A stretch of DNA of 64,000 nt from Tragulus kanchil (GCA_022376925.1 JAIOJX010000005.1:94709001-94773000); one strand, 5' to 3'; shown: positions 36,761 through 47,948, counted from the stretch's first letter. Program-made: numbers and translations. Notes: a model not told the origin generated them from the letters alone.

Positions 36761-37249
36761 TCTTTCTTGGTCTCATAGTTTCTTAATATCAGAGAGGAGG
36801 CCTAGATGTAATAAGTTGAAGGGTACCCCCCACCCCAATACAATAGGACTTCATTTTCTGAGGCTGACTCCTGATACTATTTTAAAAAGAAAGAAACTAG
36901 AAGATTCTTTCTCAAAAACGAACTTGGATTTCCACTCATAGCCATGACAGAATACAAGAATGAAGTATCACCTACAGCTTGGCCTTCTCCATCCCCACAA
37001 CCCCCTAAAAAACTATGAAAAACAAATGAAGTAACTATTTTGAGGAATTGGAATAGGTAGTACAGAACTTGATGACAGAGAAGGGAAGCCATTATTGGTT
37101 TGTCTTCTCATAACAGAAACCTATAAACGGGCTCTTTGTTTGGAAGAGGTCTAAAAAGTGGGAACAGGAAGGGGAAAGTCAAGCAGAGTTTTATTGCCTC
37201 ACTGAATTGAGGAAGTGGTGATCACTGAGGATTCCAGTAATCCTATGAA
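36761..37249. other. Unassigned DNA
   Basis: No recognised gene or repeat between the CpG-richer patch and the L1 tail. Confidence 0.45.
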
Positions 37250-37985
37250 GAAGATGCTCAACAACACTAGTTACCAGGAAAATGTAAATTAAAACCACAA
37301 TAAGAGGCCATGACACCATTAAAACACCTAATTACAGAACGTTGGCAAGGATGTGTGGCAGCTATAACTCTTATACGACTGGTGGGAAAGTAAGGTGATA
37401 CAACCACTTCGGAAGATAGTAGTTTTGTAGTTTATCAGGTAGGTAGGTAAACATATGCTTAATATGCAGTGGAGCAGTTTTAATACCAGCTATTTACCCA
37501 AAAGAGATAAAAATACATGTCTATACAGAAACACATATATCAATGTTCATGGCAACTTCATTCATAATTGCCTCAAACTGGAAAAAAGGCCCATTAGATG
37601 AGAGTGGAGAAAATAAACCTTGATACAGCCATACAATGAAATTAAAATGCAACAGAAAGGGAAGAATCACAGATACTATGTACAATACCATGTATAAGAC
37701 TCAAAATATTATGTTGAGCAAACGATGTCAGACACAAAAGTGAATACTGCGGGATTCCATTATTATACAACTCTAGGGAAAAGAAATCTATATGTCAGAA
37801 GGCAGAACAGTGACTGCCTGGGACTGGGGGCGGTCTAAGGTTATTGGGGAACTTTGCATGGGGAGGGAATGCACCAGGACTGAGTTTAGTAGTAATAAAA
37901 TGGGAGATAAATTTGTTCAACCTCATCCACATATGTAGTTAAAGTGTTTTTTAACTGTATATACATTATATCTCAATATAATATT
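37250..37985 (+). mobile_element. Old L1 3' end
   Basis: AAATGTAAATTAAAACCACAATAAGAGGCC, GGCAAGGATGTGTGGCA, CAGCTATTTACCCAAAAGAG, ATATCAATGTTCATGGCAACTTCATTCATAATTGCC and GCCATACAATGAAATTAAAATGCAACAG follow the L1 ORF2 3' end, then a 3' UTR-like GTGACTGCCTGGGACTGGGG stretch. Frames are broken throughout. Confidence 0.85.
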
Positions 37986-38130
37986 GAGATTAAAATTTAC
38001 CTGGTGGTTTATTTTTTCTAATATCAGAACTTATCTCTTAAAATATATTTTATTTTGAATATTAAAATAGTAATTTAGGACTATTAGGAAATCTGAAGGT
38101 GTTATACTTGTTTTAAAATAATTCAGTGTT

Positions 38131-38321
38131 GGGATTTCCCTGGTAGTCCAGGGGCCAAGACTCCCAATGCAGGGGGCACAGGTTCAACCCCTGATCAAGG
38201 AACTAAGATCCCACATGTAGCAACTAAGAGTCTGCATGCCACAACTAAAGATTCCACATGTTACAACTAAGACCTGGCTCTGCCAAGTACATATATACAT
38301 AAGTACATACATACATACATA
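38131..38321 (+). mobile_element. CHR-2 type SINE with (TACA)n tail
   Basis: GGGATTTCCCTGGTAGTCCAGG head, GGTTCAACCCCTGATCAAGGAACTAAGATCC, repeated CAACTAAG motifs and a tail of TACATA repeats (38287-38321). AATTCAGTGT at 38120-38129 and AATCCAGTGT at 38322-38331 are a target-site duplication with one mismatch. Confidence 0.9.
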
Positions 38322-38440
38322 AATCCAGTGTCTATGGGAAAGGGGGCTCTAGAAAAGAAACACATTGCCCATGTGTTACTAATTCCTGAAGGCAGGTAGT
38401 GAGCCCAAGGGGTTGAATATGCTATTCTACTTTTGAATAC

Positions 38441-38770
38441 GTCAGTAAATTTTGAGGGGGGCGGTGGGGTGGGTTGGGGAGGGAAGGGGGTGGGCAGGCC
38501 ACTTCTATTGGTCTTTCATTTATCTATTTTTCATCCATCTTTGTTCTTTGGCCCGTGTGGGCCTCCCATCATGGTGGCCTCTGTTGTCACAGAGCACCAG
38601 CTCTGGGTGCATGTGCTCCAGAGCTCTGACTCGGTAATTGGACACATCGGTCCAGTCACTCCGCGGCACGTGGGATCTTCCCAGGCCACGGATCGAACCA
38701 GCACCCCTTGCACTGCAAGGTGGTGTCCTTACCCACTGGACCACCAGGGAAGCCCTGTCAGTAATTTTTT
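38441..38770 (-). mobile_element. CHR-type SINE, antisense, with G-rich flank
   Basis: GTCAGTAA at 38441-38448 and 38757-38764 is the target-site duplication. From left to right on the plus strand: a G-rich tract, CCACTTCTATTGGTCTTTCATTT, the CHR body, and the head ending CCACCAGGGAAGCCC. It is a close relative of the copy at 11798-12156. Open frames over it (140 codons and shorter) are SINE by-products. Confidence 0.94.
38453..38490 (+). other. G-quadruplex-prone G-rich tract in a SINE tail
   Basis: Many G-runs of three or more (GGGGGGCGGTGGGGTGGG, then GGGGAGGG and GGGGGTGGG) with loops of one to two bases. It sits at the 3' end of the antisense CHR SINE, like the tract at 11849-11882, but here without an A-rich tail beyond it. 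Confidence 0.75.
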
Positions 38771-39940
38771 TTATGTAAAACCTTTTAAACATCTAGTGGA
38801 TTGCATTTCTTTAAGACATTATTTTTATATAGTTAGCAATAGATGTCTGCCTTAACCACTTCCTCTCCATATCCTTATCCCTTGATTATGAGTAAAGTCT
38901 TTCTGCATCTCTGTACATTTTTCATTTTGTCCTTTACTCTTGTTTTTTAGTCAACAGGAACTTTCACAGAATCAGCCTGCATTGCACATTTAAGTCAAGA
39001 CCTGAGTAATTTGAGAGAAAGTTAGTTAAACCTCTGAGTCTGGTCCTTTATGTTCAGCAATTATGAATTTCAGTAAGCCGGGCCTGCAGAAGAGAAGCCC
39101 TTTCAGGACAAATGAAACAGTGAGGTGTACAGAAATGCCATTTTGTTAAGAAGTCTGCTTAACATGATGATTGAAACAAACACAACAAAGAAAGCAATTC
39201 AACACAGTGAACACAAAGAGACTGTTCAAAACATTTAAAAGGGAAACTAAATCGGACTTAACTATCTACATCCTACCTTTCCCTTTTAAGGCACTTGGAT
39301 TCTTGCTAACTTCAGGGAAAGTTGGCTTCAGGCTCCCAGTCACATGAGTGGGGTTCTGGTCCAGAGGTGCTGAGTCCGGTCCTAGCTAACAGAGTGTGCA
39401 CAGGATCCATGTTGACATTATTTTTACAGGTTTTGTAGATCATTTTATAGATTTTTCAGTGAGAATGAAGCTCAAGACGAAGCCAGTCAAAATAGAAATT
39501 AATTCAGGATGTAGATGGCAGTGTTCAACTATGTAGGCAGGGATGCCCTTTAGAGAAATTAATGTCCCCTTCAGTTTCTTAGTGATGTATAAAATGGAAT
39601 ATAGCACTTTCCCTCTGTTCCTGTTATCTCTAGAACCACCCATTCTTCCTATGAATAAGACCCCAAACTGTTTTTCTAACGAGCAAGAGCAGACCAAAAA
39701 ATGTGTACTAATTACCAACAAAGAACATAAGCTTTGCAATCACACTCTGATGGGATATATTAGAACTTTGTTCTCCCAAACCCAACCCATTATGGACAAA
39801 CTGAGAATTGGGCTCAATGTTAAATGAGAACAATAAGGCATCAGGGTGTTTAATAAGAGTACAAGCTGTATAGGGGCGATACACAATCCTATTATTGCAG
39901 AGGTCTCATTTTCCTTTAGGCACATTTCCTTTTTTCAAAT
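38771..39940. other. Unassigned DNA
   Basis: No gene or repeat family recognised. Opposite-strand frames at 39440-39739 (99 codons) and 39543-39827 (94 codons) overlap each other and have no domain. Confidence 0.45.
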
Positions 39941-40094
39941 ATATCTTCTTGGGGACTTTCCTGGTGATCCAGTGGCTAAGACTCTGTGCTTCCAATGCAA
40001 AGGGTGTGGGTTTGATCCCCAGCTGGGGAACTAAGATCCCATATGCTGCGTGACATGACCAGAAAGTAAAACTTAAAAAAGTGTATATCTTCTT
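39941..40094 (+). mobile_element. CHR-type SINE with perfect target-site duplication
   Basis: ATATCTTCTT at 39941-39950 and 40085-40094 flanks a short CHR-type copy: GGGGACTTTCCTGGTGATCC head, GGTTTGATCCCCAGCTGGGGAACTAAGATCCC, GCATGACC-like end and an A-rich tail. Confidence 0.94.
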
Positions 40095-40406
40095 ATAAAC
40101 ATTTCAGCTTAGGAATTAAATAACAAAAATTTAAAAGAGAGTCCTACCACAGAAAAAGGGACAGAAAAATCCCGAGCATTAAAAAAAAAATCCCTAGGAT
40201 GGAGACCCATTATACCTGTTTCTTTACCAAGATGCTTTATATTTAACTATTCCAAAGGAACTCACAAATAAAAAGTATGATACACTAGTGTTTTTCTGGG
40301 ATATGGAGAAGTAAAATTATCTTCCTTGCCTTTGGGAAGTTTATTATTTAGGCAAAGTGATAATCATGTCATAAATAAAATCACATAAAGTGATATATAT
40401 CTTTAC
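40095..40406. other. Unassigned AT-rich DNA
   Basis: No recognised element. Confidence 0.4.
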
Positions 40407-40728
40407 CTATCTATCTATCTATCTATGTATATAGGCTTCTCACATGGCACTAGTGCTAAATAAGTTGCCTGCCAATGCAGAACATATGAGATGTGGGTTT
40501 GATCCCTAAGCTGGGAGGACTCTTTGGAGGGGCTTACAGCAACCCACTCCTGTATTCTTGCCTAGAGAATCCAATGGACAGAGGAGACTGCGGTCTATGA
40601 TTGATAAGGTTGCAAAGAGACAGACATAACTGAAACAGACTTAGCATGCATGTACATGTACAGTATATACATAGTGTAAATCTATCTATTTATCCATCCA
40701 TCTATCCATTCATCCATTCATCTATCTA
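40407..40728 (+). mobile_element. Bov-tA SINE between tetranucleotide repeats
   Basis: The Bov-tA runs about 40433-40655 (GGCTTCTCACATGGCACTAG, GCCTGCCAATGCAG, CAACCCACTCCTGTATTCTTGCC, GACAGAGGAGACTG). A (CTAT)n block lies at 40407-40426 on its left and a (TCTA/TCCA/TTCA)n block at 40681-40728 on its right. The SINE may have inserted into an existing tetranucleotide array. Confidence 0.87.
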
Positions 40729-41209
40729 ATGTGGTATTAAAGTTACTGGCAATGAGGACCATAGTGCTCTAGGAAATACATAGATGTGTAAAGGGTAAAC
40801 TGAGAAAGAAGGAAATGCTTTGTGAGAGATAAACTAGATCTCAAAATATCAGTACAATTAATAAAACAACAGAGATAAATGTTTCGGGGATGGGGAACAA
40901 TAAAAACAAAGGTGAAGAATCAAGAATCAAGATGATCTACTGTGGGACCAAGAGAGAAGAACACTGAACTGAATCAGAGGAAATTAGGTTGGAGTCTGAT
41001 CTGGGAAAGCCTTGAATACTGGTCCTCAGGAACTTATATTAACACTTTATTTTGAGAGCAAGGTAGTTACTGAAACGTTCTGAGTAGAAGGTGGACACAG
41101 TAGACATGGTTTTTACATAAAAGAGATCTAAAAATGATGATGATTAGACAAAGGACAAGAGACTAAAGAAGCAGAGGCCAAATCAAATTTTAAGAGTGCA
41201 TTGACCTTA
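40729..41209. other. Unassigned DNA, possible old repeat
   Basis: Bases 40970-41170 (GGAAAGCCTTGAATACTGG, TTTTGAGAGCAAGGTAG) resemble a widespread old mammalian repeat with GGCCTTGTAGGCCATGG-like motifs, too decayed to assign. Confidence 0.35.
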
Positions 41210-41330
41210 GGACTTCCCTGATGGTCTTTTGGTTAAGACCCCACACTCTCAATGCAGGGGGCACTGGGTGGGGGACTAAGATCCTGCATGTTGTGTGGTG
41301 TGGCCAAAGATAAACAGATAAAATAAGTAG
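41210..41330 (+). mobile_element. Short CHR-type SINE
   Basis: GGACTTCCCTGATGGTCTTTTGGTTAAGACC head, CTCTCAATGCAGGGGGCACTGGG, ACTAAGATCCTGCATG and GTGGCCAAAGATAAACAG, ending in an A-rich tail. Confidence 0.87.
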
Positions 41331-41827
41331 ATGTTTAAAAAACAGCCTACTGACTGTAAGTGATGAATAAGGATCATGTCTAAGTAGTCCTATACCCCTA
41401 ATAAAATTAAATGCTTAGAGGCTACATATATTGGTGAATTTTGAACACGGAACACAGACTGCATACTGTTTTAAGTTGTCTGAGAAAGACAAGGCTTACT
41501 GCTGGGCTGCAAAGCTACAAGCATCAGAGGAGGATGCGTTTGGTGTCTACTAGGCCCTGGAAGACACTGAGAGAGGACACCGAGGAAGGTGATTTCTGCT
41601 AGATCCTGTGGAGTGGGGCAAGGCTTTGACAGGAAGACACGGACAACAAGGGGACTCAGGCAAAGAGCAATACAGGAAAAGGCTAGAAGGCTGGCAGTGG
41701 AGAACACATCCGGGGGCTCCATGTGTGCCTGTCTCTGCATTTATAGAAGGTGGCATGTGCAGAAGGAGAGAATGACAGAATGTTTCCTTGGCAAAATTAC
41801 TTCTCCTCTTTGCGCTTCAGTTTCTTC
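41331..41827. other. Unassigned DNA
   Basis: Slightly GC-richer than average. The opposite-strand frames here (41471-41740, 41550-41756, 41589-41831) overlap each other and show no domain, so I do not call a gene. Confidence 0.45.
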
Positions 41828-42452
41828 ATGAAAATATTGGGGAACCGCTAACAGAAAACACCTACCTTGGCCAGGAATGACAATAACCACTTGCCTGAGT
41901 TGTCTCACAACAGGAGGCCCCAGTAAAGAATACAGTGCTGCCACTGAAAACTAACCAGAAGAATCCGAGAAGGGCTGAAAATAAGTAGGCCATGTTAGCC
42001 CATAATGTGCCTGCCAATCTCCCAGAAACCCTCATGATGGAATCCATTTTGGCTGAGAGATTTGTGTTCCACCAGGAAAGACCCAACTCAGACCAAATAT
42101 GAGCCCAGCAAGACAACTGGCCAGAGACAATCAGAAAACTCACCCCATGACCTTAAAACCTGAGACTATGAGCAGAGTGGTTCTCCAGAGTTCCCTTACC
42201 ATGCTGCTCTCCACCTGGGCACTCCTTCCCAATAAAGTCTTGCTTTGTCTGTACATGAGGAAATGGCAACCCACTCCAGTATTCTTGCCTGGGAAATCCC
42301 ATAAACAGAGGAGGCTGGTTGGCTTCAGTCCATGGGGTCACAAAGAGTTGGACACAGCTGAGCAGGTACACATGTGTCTCCTCAGACAATTCATATCTGA
42401 GTAATAGAAAAGAGCTCACTTTCATCCTCTAGAAGTGGTCCCCCTTCTTACA
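41828..42452 (+). mobile_element. Endogenous retrovirus solo LTR interrupted by a Bov-A unit
   Basis: U3-like sequence with GGGAACCGCTAACAG and CACTTGCCTGAGTTGTC leads to CTCTCCACCTGGGCACTCC and a poly(A) signal AATAAA at 42231-42236, then GTCTTGCTTTGTC. The U5-like end continues after the Bov-A as ATGTGTCTCCTCAGACAATTCAT and finishes GGTCCCCCTTCTTACAACA. The 5' edge is uncertain. No internal viral genes are present. It is a non-coding relic. Confidence 0.72.
42256..42370 (+). mobile_element. Bov-A unit inside the LTR
   Basis: AGGAAATGGCAACCCACTCCAGTATTCTTGCC through GGTCACAAAGAGTTGGACACAGCTGAG. GTACA on both sides (GTACATG before, GTACACATG after) is the probable target-site duplication. 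It separates the poly(A) signal region of the LTR from its 3' end. Confidence 0.9.
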
Positions 42453-42721
42453 ACAGAACTTTATAGTTTTCTGGTTTAAATTCACATTGAAGACCTGTCC
42501 AAAAGTTGAGTGATAACCACACTATAAATGAGATCATTGAAATATAGCAATTGTGGGGAGCAATTATGGCAGGAACCATGAGAAAAGGTCTTGATAGCAT
42601 TTCAGAGATGACTGCAAAGTATCGGGAACAGAGCAATGGACAGGATGCTCAGGTGGGGTGGAAAGTAAGGGATAGGTACTAAAGAAAAACACATCACCAG
42701 ACTTCTGAGTGTAAGTGCCCG
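42453..42721. other. Unassigned DNA
   Basis: Nothing recognised between the LTR and the next SINE. Confidence 0.4.
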
Positions 42722-42950
42722 AATTTGAGCTTTTTTTTGGCCACTTCTATTGGTCTTTCATTTATTTGTTTTTATCCACCTTTGGATAAAACTGCGCCCC
42801 AGAGTGCTGGCTTGGTAGTTGGACACATCGGTCCAGCCACTCCACAGCACGTGGGATCTTCCCAGGCCAGGGATTGAACTGGCGTCCCTTGCACTGCAAG
42901 GCAGTGTCTTTACCCACTGGACCACCAGGGAAGCCCAATTTGAGCTTTTT
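42722..42950 (-). mobile_element. CHR-type SINE, antisense, internally deleted, with 14-base target-site duplication
   Basis: AATTTGAGCTTTTT at 42722-42735 and 42937-42950 are perfect duplications. The SINE between lacks the segment that carries the CCGTGTGGG / GTTGCAGAGCA region in its relatives at 11.9 and 38.6 kb: TCCACCTTTGG joins directly to ATAAAACTGCGCCCCAGAG. It also lacks the G-rich tract. Confidence 0.95.
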
Positions 42951-43035
42951 GATTGTAATATAAGTACCTGACATTTAGCTTTTGATTGCCAAGGCATCCA
43001 TTTCAAAGACATCCATCTAAATAAACATATTTCCA

Positions 43036-43200
43036 GGAGACTTCTCTGGTGGACCACTGGCTAAGACTCCATGCTCCCAATGTAGAGGGCCTAGGTTTGA
43101 TCCCTGGTCAAGGGACTAGACCCCACATGCTGAAACTAAGGCTTGACACAGATAAATAAATAAATTTATATATAAATAAATTATATATAAATAAACAAAT
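43036..43200 (+). mobile_element. CHR-type SINE with (AAAT)n tail
   Basis: GGAGACTTCTCTGGTGGACC head, CATGCTCCCAATGTAGAGGGCC, GTTTGATCCCTGGTCAAGGGACTAGACCCCACATGC, then a tail of AAATAAATAAATT repeats to about 43200. Confidence 0.9.
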
Positions 43201-44555
43201 AAGTACACACATATTATTATCAACTGTGTGATACAGTGGCTAATAAAGCAGTAGATAAGAAACTGCCTCATCTCCATTGTCATGAAATTTCCCTTTTAGA
43301 AAGCTTGGGTGATACAGATAATGACCTACTTGAGTGACCTTGCGTTTCCCTTTCTGCATCCTAATTTTTGCTCTTATGTTTTAAATTTATAAAGAATGAA
43401 TCTGAGAAACTCTACTCACCCATCCCTTGGACCCCAATAAAGAGAGAGTCTAAGGTCCATACTTCCTCTCTCTCTAGCTACCCATGAACTAGGTGTCTGG
43501 TTTTCAGGAGTGCCATGTACCCTCCAGGACCTGTAAATGATAGATCTTGTTCTTCAAAGATTCTTTATGGTTTTTGTTAAGATGTATCTTGCAATCATAG
43601 GAGGAACCTCAAGGGACTGGTCAAGCCACAACTCTGGATTCAGTTGGGGAAATGTCTGTGGGGACGCAATACAAGTTATTATACAGGTACAGGCATTCTT
43701 AGCCCATTAATGCATGATTAATCACTATAAGTCAGCTGAGACTCAATAAGACATATCCCCAAGGGACTGGATAGAAAAATAACAGGTGATTATTGTCATA
43801 TTTTTATATGGTCAAGGAATAAGGAGACTAGTACTTGCTTTGGATAAAAAAGGGAAGGGTATATGTGCATGTGTGTTTCAGGAAATACTGTAAATAAATC
43901 TGTGTTTTATAGATGCTGAGTTTAGTGTGAGTAGGACTGATTTAGCAATACAAACAACTAGTAACACAGAAATTAAGCTCTAGAGAGAGAGTTTAGAGAT
44001 TAAAATATAAGATGACCTACCTGTGTAAGAGCTGGCAGAATGGCTTGAGAGATGTAGAAAAGGAAGCTAAGAGAGTGCAGGAGAGGAGTTAAAGACCCAG
44101 TTTTAGGGAATAACTATTTCAGGAGGCAGGAAGTAGAAGATAAGAATCCAGCCCAAACCCAGGAACTGGCAAAAGAAAGTGGAAGAACCCATGATTGCTG
44201 AGATGTTCACAGCAAAGTTAAGAAATTGCCTCAAATTTGAAGACGGTTTCAGGTAGAAAAACTAGGGAAAAAATTGTTCGGGTTAGGAAAAAGAAGGGTT
44301 CACTGATAACCTTTAAGACTAATGTTTCAGGATAACAGAGGAGGAGGAGATGCTAATGACAGTGAATTAAGGATGAGAGGAAACGGCAGGTTAGGGCAGA
44401 GATGCTGATGAATCTGGCAGAGGAAGGGAAGCAGGAAAGCTCATGAGAACTGGAGGAGACAATGCCAGGCTCACAGCACACAGATGGCACCAGAACCTTT
44501 CTGAATGAGTAAAAGGAGACAGACAGGTGAGGTCAAGAAAATATTTTACACTTAA
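43201..44555. other. Unassigned DNA
   Basis: About 1.35 kb with no recognised gene or repeat. The part from 44000 on is purine-rich on the plus strand. Confidence 0.45.
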
Positions 44556-44704
44556 GAAAAAATTAAATATTTTTATTGAGGTACAATTAACATTAACATT
44601 ATATGAGTTTCAAATATACAACATACTAATGCAATATTTGTAAACACTGTAAAATGACCATCACAATGTGTCCAGTTAACATCTGTCACTGTACATACTT
44701 AGAA
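44556..44704 (-). mobile_element. L1 3' UTR fragment, antisense
   Basis: TTTTTATTGAGGTACAATTAACATTAACATTATATGAGTTTCAAATATACAACATACTAATGC, then CATCACAATGTGTCCAGTTAACATCTGTCACTGTACAT follows the antisense L1 3' UTR. It is the same kind of fragment as at 2109-2300. Confidence 0.85.
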
Positions 44705-44826
44705 TTTTTTTTTTTTTTTGGCTACACTGTGAGGCTTGTGGAATCTTAGTTCCTCGACTAGGGCGGAACTCAGGCTCTTTGCAGTGAAAGCACAATATCC
44801 TAATCATTGGACTGCCAAGGAAGTCC
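44705..44826 (-). mobile_element. CHR-type SINE, antisense
   Basis: A T15 run (its A tail), then GGCTACACTGTGAGGCTTGTGG, AATCTTAGTTCCTCGACTAGGG and the head end TGGACTGCCAAGGAAGTCC. It interrupts or abuts the antisense L1 fragment. Confidence 0.88.
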
Positions 44827-45565
44827 CCTCCAATGTTTACTTGTGGTAAGAAAAAATTAAGTTTTAATGTTTAAAATACCAGGATTAGAAGTCACTAGAT
44901 AGGCTAAAAGGGCAGAGAACAGAGATAGGATGAGAGTCCTGGTGGAAATGTGAATGTCTTAGGTGAAGGGACATTTCTTCTCTAAGAACAGAAAGAGGGA
45001 TGATAAAAGGGGCAGAATAAGGAAAGATGTGGTAAAGAAACTGGAGGAAAGATGTGGGGGCTCTAGGTTTCTCAGAGAAGCAGGTGATGGGGTCTTCTAA
45101 GAGATCCTTGACTGGAAGGACAATGAATAGACTTAGGGGTGGAAAGTGAAGGGGAACTTCTGACAAAGCTTCTGTCAAGAGTGGACTAAGCCATGATGAA
45201 AGGCAGACAGGAAGCATGGTGAGGAGCCAGGAAGAGCCACAGTTACAATGCCTCTTGTCTACAAGTCTCATGGGTTTGTCCAATGTCGTGAGACACTGAC
45301 ACATGAGAAGAGGAGGACTTCAAGGAGGGTTACAGGGAAAATTCAGAAGAAAGCATGAGAGTGGCCTCAGCATCAGAGAGGTGGGCAGAGAGGGGCCTGC
45401 AGAAATCAGAAGAGAACCCATAGCACGGTCTCCATGGGAAACAGAGGAAGAAAAAGAGACTGGAATTCATGAGGAAAGATTCTGACGATAAGGGGTGTGG
45501 GAGAACAAAATAAACTCTCTACATGGTACAGGTCTCTCTGTCAAAGGAACAAGGGTAGTCGTGTT
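44827..45565. other. Unassigned purine/pyrimidine-biased DNA
   Basis: The plus strand is purine-rich (many GGA/GAA triplets). That bias produces the 139-codon minus-strand open frame at 44885-45304 and the 60-codon plus frame at 45303-45485. Neither has a domain or exon-like boundaries. Confidence 0.45.
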
Positions 45566-47789
45566 CTCTGTGTTGCAGAATAAAAAATGAAAATGTTCAG
45601 AAAATACTTTGGATATATATAGAAGGCCCCATTTAGTTTTAAGAAGGCAAGACCAGCCTGCTTGTAACTTTCATTGTAGAGCACAAAGAACAGGGCCACA
45701 CAAGCAGGAATTAAAAAAAATGCTTTTGATGCTGTTGAATCAGTGATAAATCAAACACAGAATAAAAGTTACTTTCCTTCCCAGGCTGTGTACATGAACT
45801 AATAGAGCAGATTGAACAGAACAATTTAAGGGAAGCTATTGCTTTATGCTTGGAAGGAAAGGGCTCTGTAAATATTTACAGACAAAGAGGGTTCTCAGAT
45901 AAGCGAATACTTATTTATTGCTTCCTGATGTCACAAAAATATATTTTAAATGGAGACGACATTAGGATTTTGGTAGCTTTCAGTCCTTTATGGGACCCAC
46001 AAATGAGACCCAGTGGATAAATCTGAGTAACGCATGTACGAAACTTGTTTTCACGACTGAGAATTGAGAATACAATGTCATTTTTATAACTGTTTCATGT
46101 ATGTATATTAGAAAATTTTTCTGATATGTGAATGACTTTGACTTATCACCCAAGATTCTACTAAGATTTTTATCCCACTGGTTCCCTAAGCTGATGAACT
46201 CATCAAAATTCTCCAGACACTTCTTCAAAGAGAAAGAAAGGCTGCTGGTATATCACCAAAGATTCTAATTCTAGAGGCCTGAGATTGGGCACAAGAATCC
46301 GTATTTTAAAAAATGTCTCTAACGGAACATTGAAAGAATTGTCTGCTAGTAAGGACTCACTATAATGAACAAACTGCAGAATAAATATACTTTGATTGAC
46401 ACTGTACAGCATTTAAGAGTAAACTGGCATTGCTCAACTCCAGTCCCCAATGTAAAACTAGCTTGTTATTTCCTAATGTGCATGACTTTGGTTCTATTTA
46501 TTTCTCCTTAAAAATATGAATAGGACTAAAGATAATTAGGCCATAAACTAGAAATTAAGTAACTGCTGTAGAGTCTTTCTTTCCCCTACGATTCCATGCC
46601 ATTCACCATGATAGCAATGATACGTGATGAGATCACCTTCAGTATACTGCCACGGGAAAGCATTCACATGTCTGTCTCTGTGTTGCAGAATAAAAAATGA
46701 AAATGTTCAGAAAATACTTTGGATATATATAGAAGGCCCCATTTAGTTTTAAGAAGGCAAGACCAGCCTGCTTGTAACTTTCATTGTAGAGCACAAAGAA
46801 CAGGGCCACACAAGCAGGAATTAAAAAAAATGCTTTTGATGCTGTTGAATCAGTGATAAATCAAACACAGAATAAAAGTTACTTTCCTTCCCAGGCTGTG
46901 TACATGAACTAATAGAGCAGATTGAACAGAACAATTTAAGGGAAGCTATTGCTTTATGCTTGGAAGGAAAGGGCTCTGTAAATATTTACAGACAAAGAGG
47001 GTTCTCAGATAAGCGAATACTTATTTATTGCTTCCTGATGTCACAAAAATATATTTTAAATGGAGACGACATTAGGATTTTGGTAGCTTTCAGTCCTTTA
47101 TGGGACCCACAAATGAGACCCAGTGGATAAATCTGAGTAACGCATGTACGAAACTTGTTTTCACGACTGAGAATTGAGAATACAATGTCATTTTTATAAC
47201 TGTTTCATGTATGTATATTAGAAAATTTTTCTGATATGTGAATGACTTTGACTTATCACCCAAGATTCTACTAAGATTTTTATCCCACTGGTTCCCTAAG
47301 CTGATGAACTCATCAAAATTCTCCAGACACTTCTTCAAAGAGAAAGAAAGGCTGCTGGTATATCACCAAAGATTCTAATTCTAGAGGCCTGAGATTGGGC
47401 ACAAGAATCCGTATTTTAAAAAATGTCTCTAACGGAACATTGAAAGAATTGTCTGCTAGTAAGGACTCACTATAATGAACAAACTGCAGAATAAATATAC
47501 TTTGATTGACACTGTACAGCATTTAAGAGTAAACTGGCATTGCTCAACTCCAGTCCCCAATGTAAAACTAGCTTGTTATTTCCTAATGTGCATGACTTTG
47601 GTTCTATTTATTTCTCCTTAAAAATATGAATAGGACTAAAGATAATTAGGCCATAAACTAGAAATTAAGTAACTGCTGTAGAGTCTTTCTTTCCCCTACG
47701 ATTCCATGCCATTCACCATGATAGCAATGATACGTGATGAGATCACCTTCAGTATACTGCCACGGGAAAGCATTCACATGTCTGTCTCT
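45566..47789. repeat. Tandem pair 10 (1110 bp unit)
   Basis: Copy A is 45566-46675 and copy B 46676-47789. The junction reads GTCTCTGTGTTGCAG. TCTCT is shared by the left entry (GTTCTCTG), the junction and the right exit (GTCTCTTG), a 5-base microhomology. I saw no internal difference. A MER5-like fragment lies in each copy. Confidence 0.98.
46238..46345. mobile_element. MER5-like hAT-Charlie fragment
   Basis: AAGATTCTAATTCTAGAGGCCTGAGATTGGGCACAAGAATCCGTATTTT resembles the middle of MER5 elements (GATTCTGATTCAGTAGG ... CCTGAGAATCTGCATTTC). It is repeated at about 47348-47455 by pair 10. Confidence 0.55.
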
Positions 47790-47948
47790 TGAGATGGGCA
47801 GCAAGGGAAACAAATGTGAGAAAAAGAAGTGTGAATTAAATGGGATCTGGGAGTTTAGCAGACTGTCGACAAAATTCCTTGTGTTAATTCTTTTGATACT
47901 CTTGTAAGTTCGCTGAGATAAAGTCAAAGATCTCAGGGTGACCTGTGC

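Noticed and set aside
38433..38855. Overlapping open frames of 140, 90, 61 and 60 codons on both strands
   Set aside because: All are readings of one antisense CHR SINE between target-site duplications.
44885..45304. A 139-codon minus-strand open frame
   Set aside because: It is explained by the strong purine bias of the plus strand, which removes stop codons. It has no domain or exon-like boundary.
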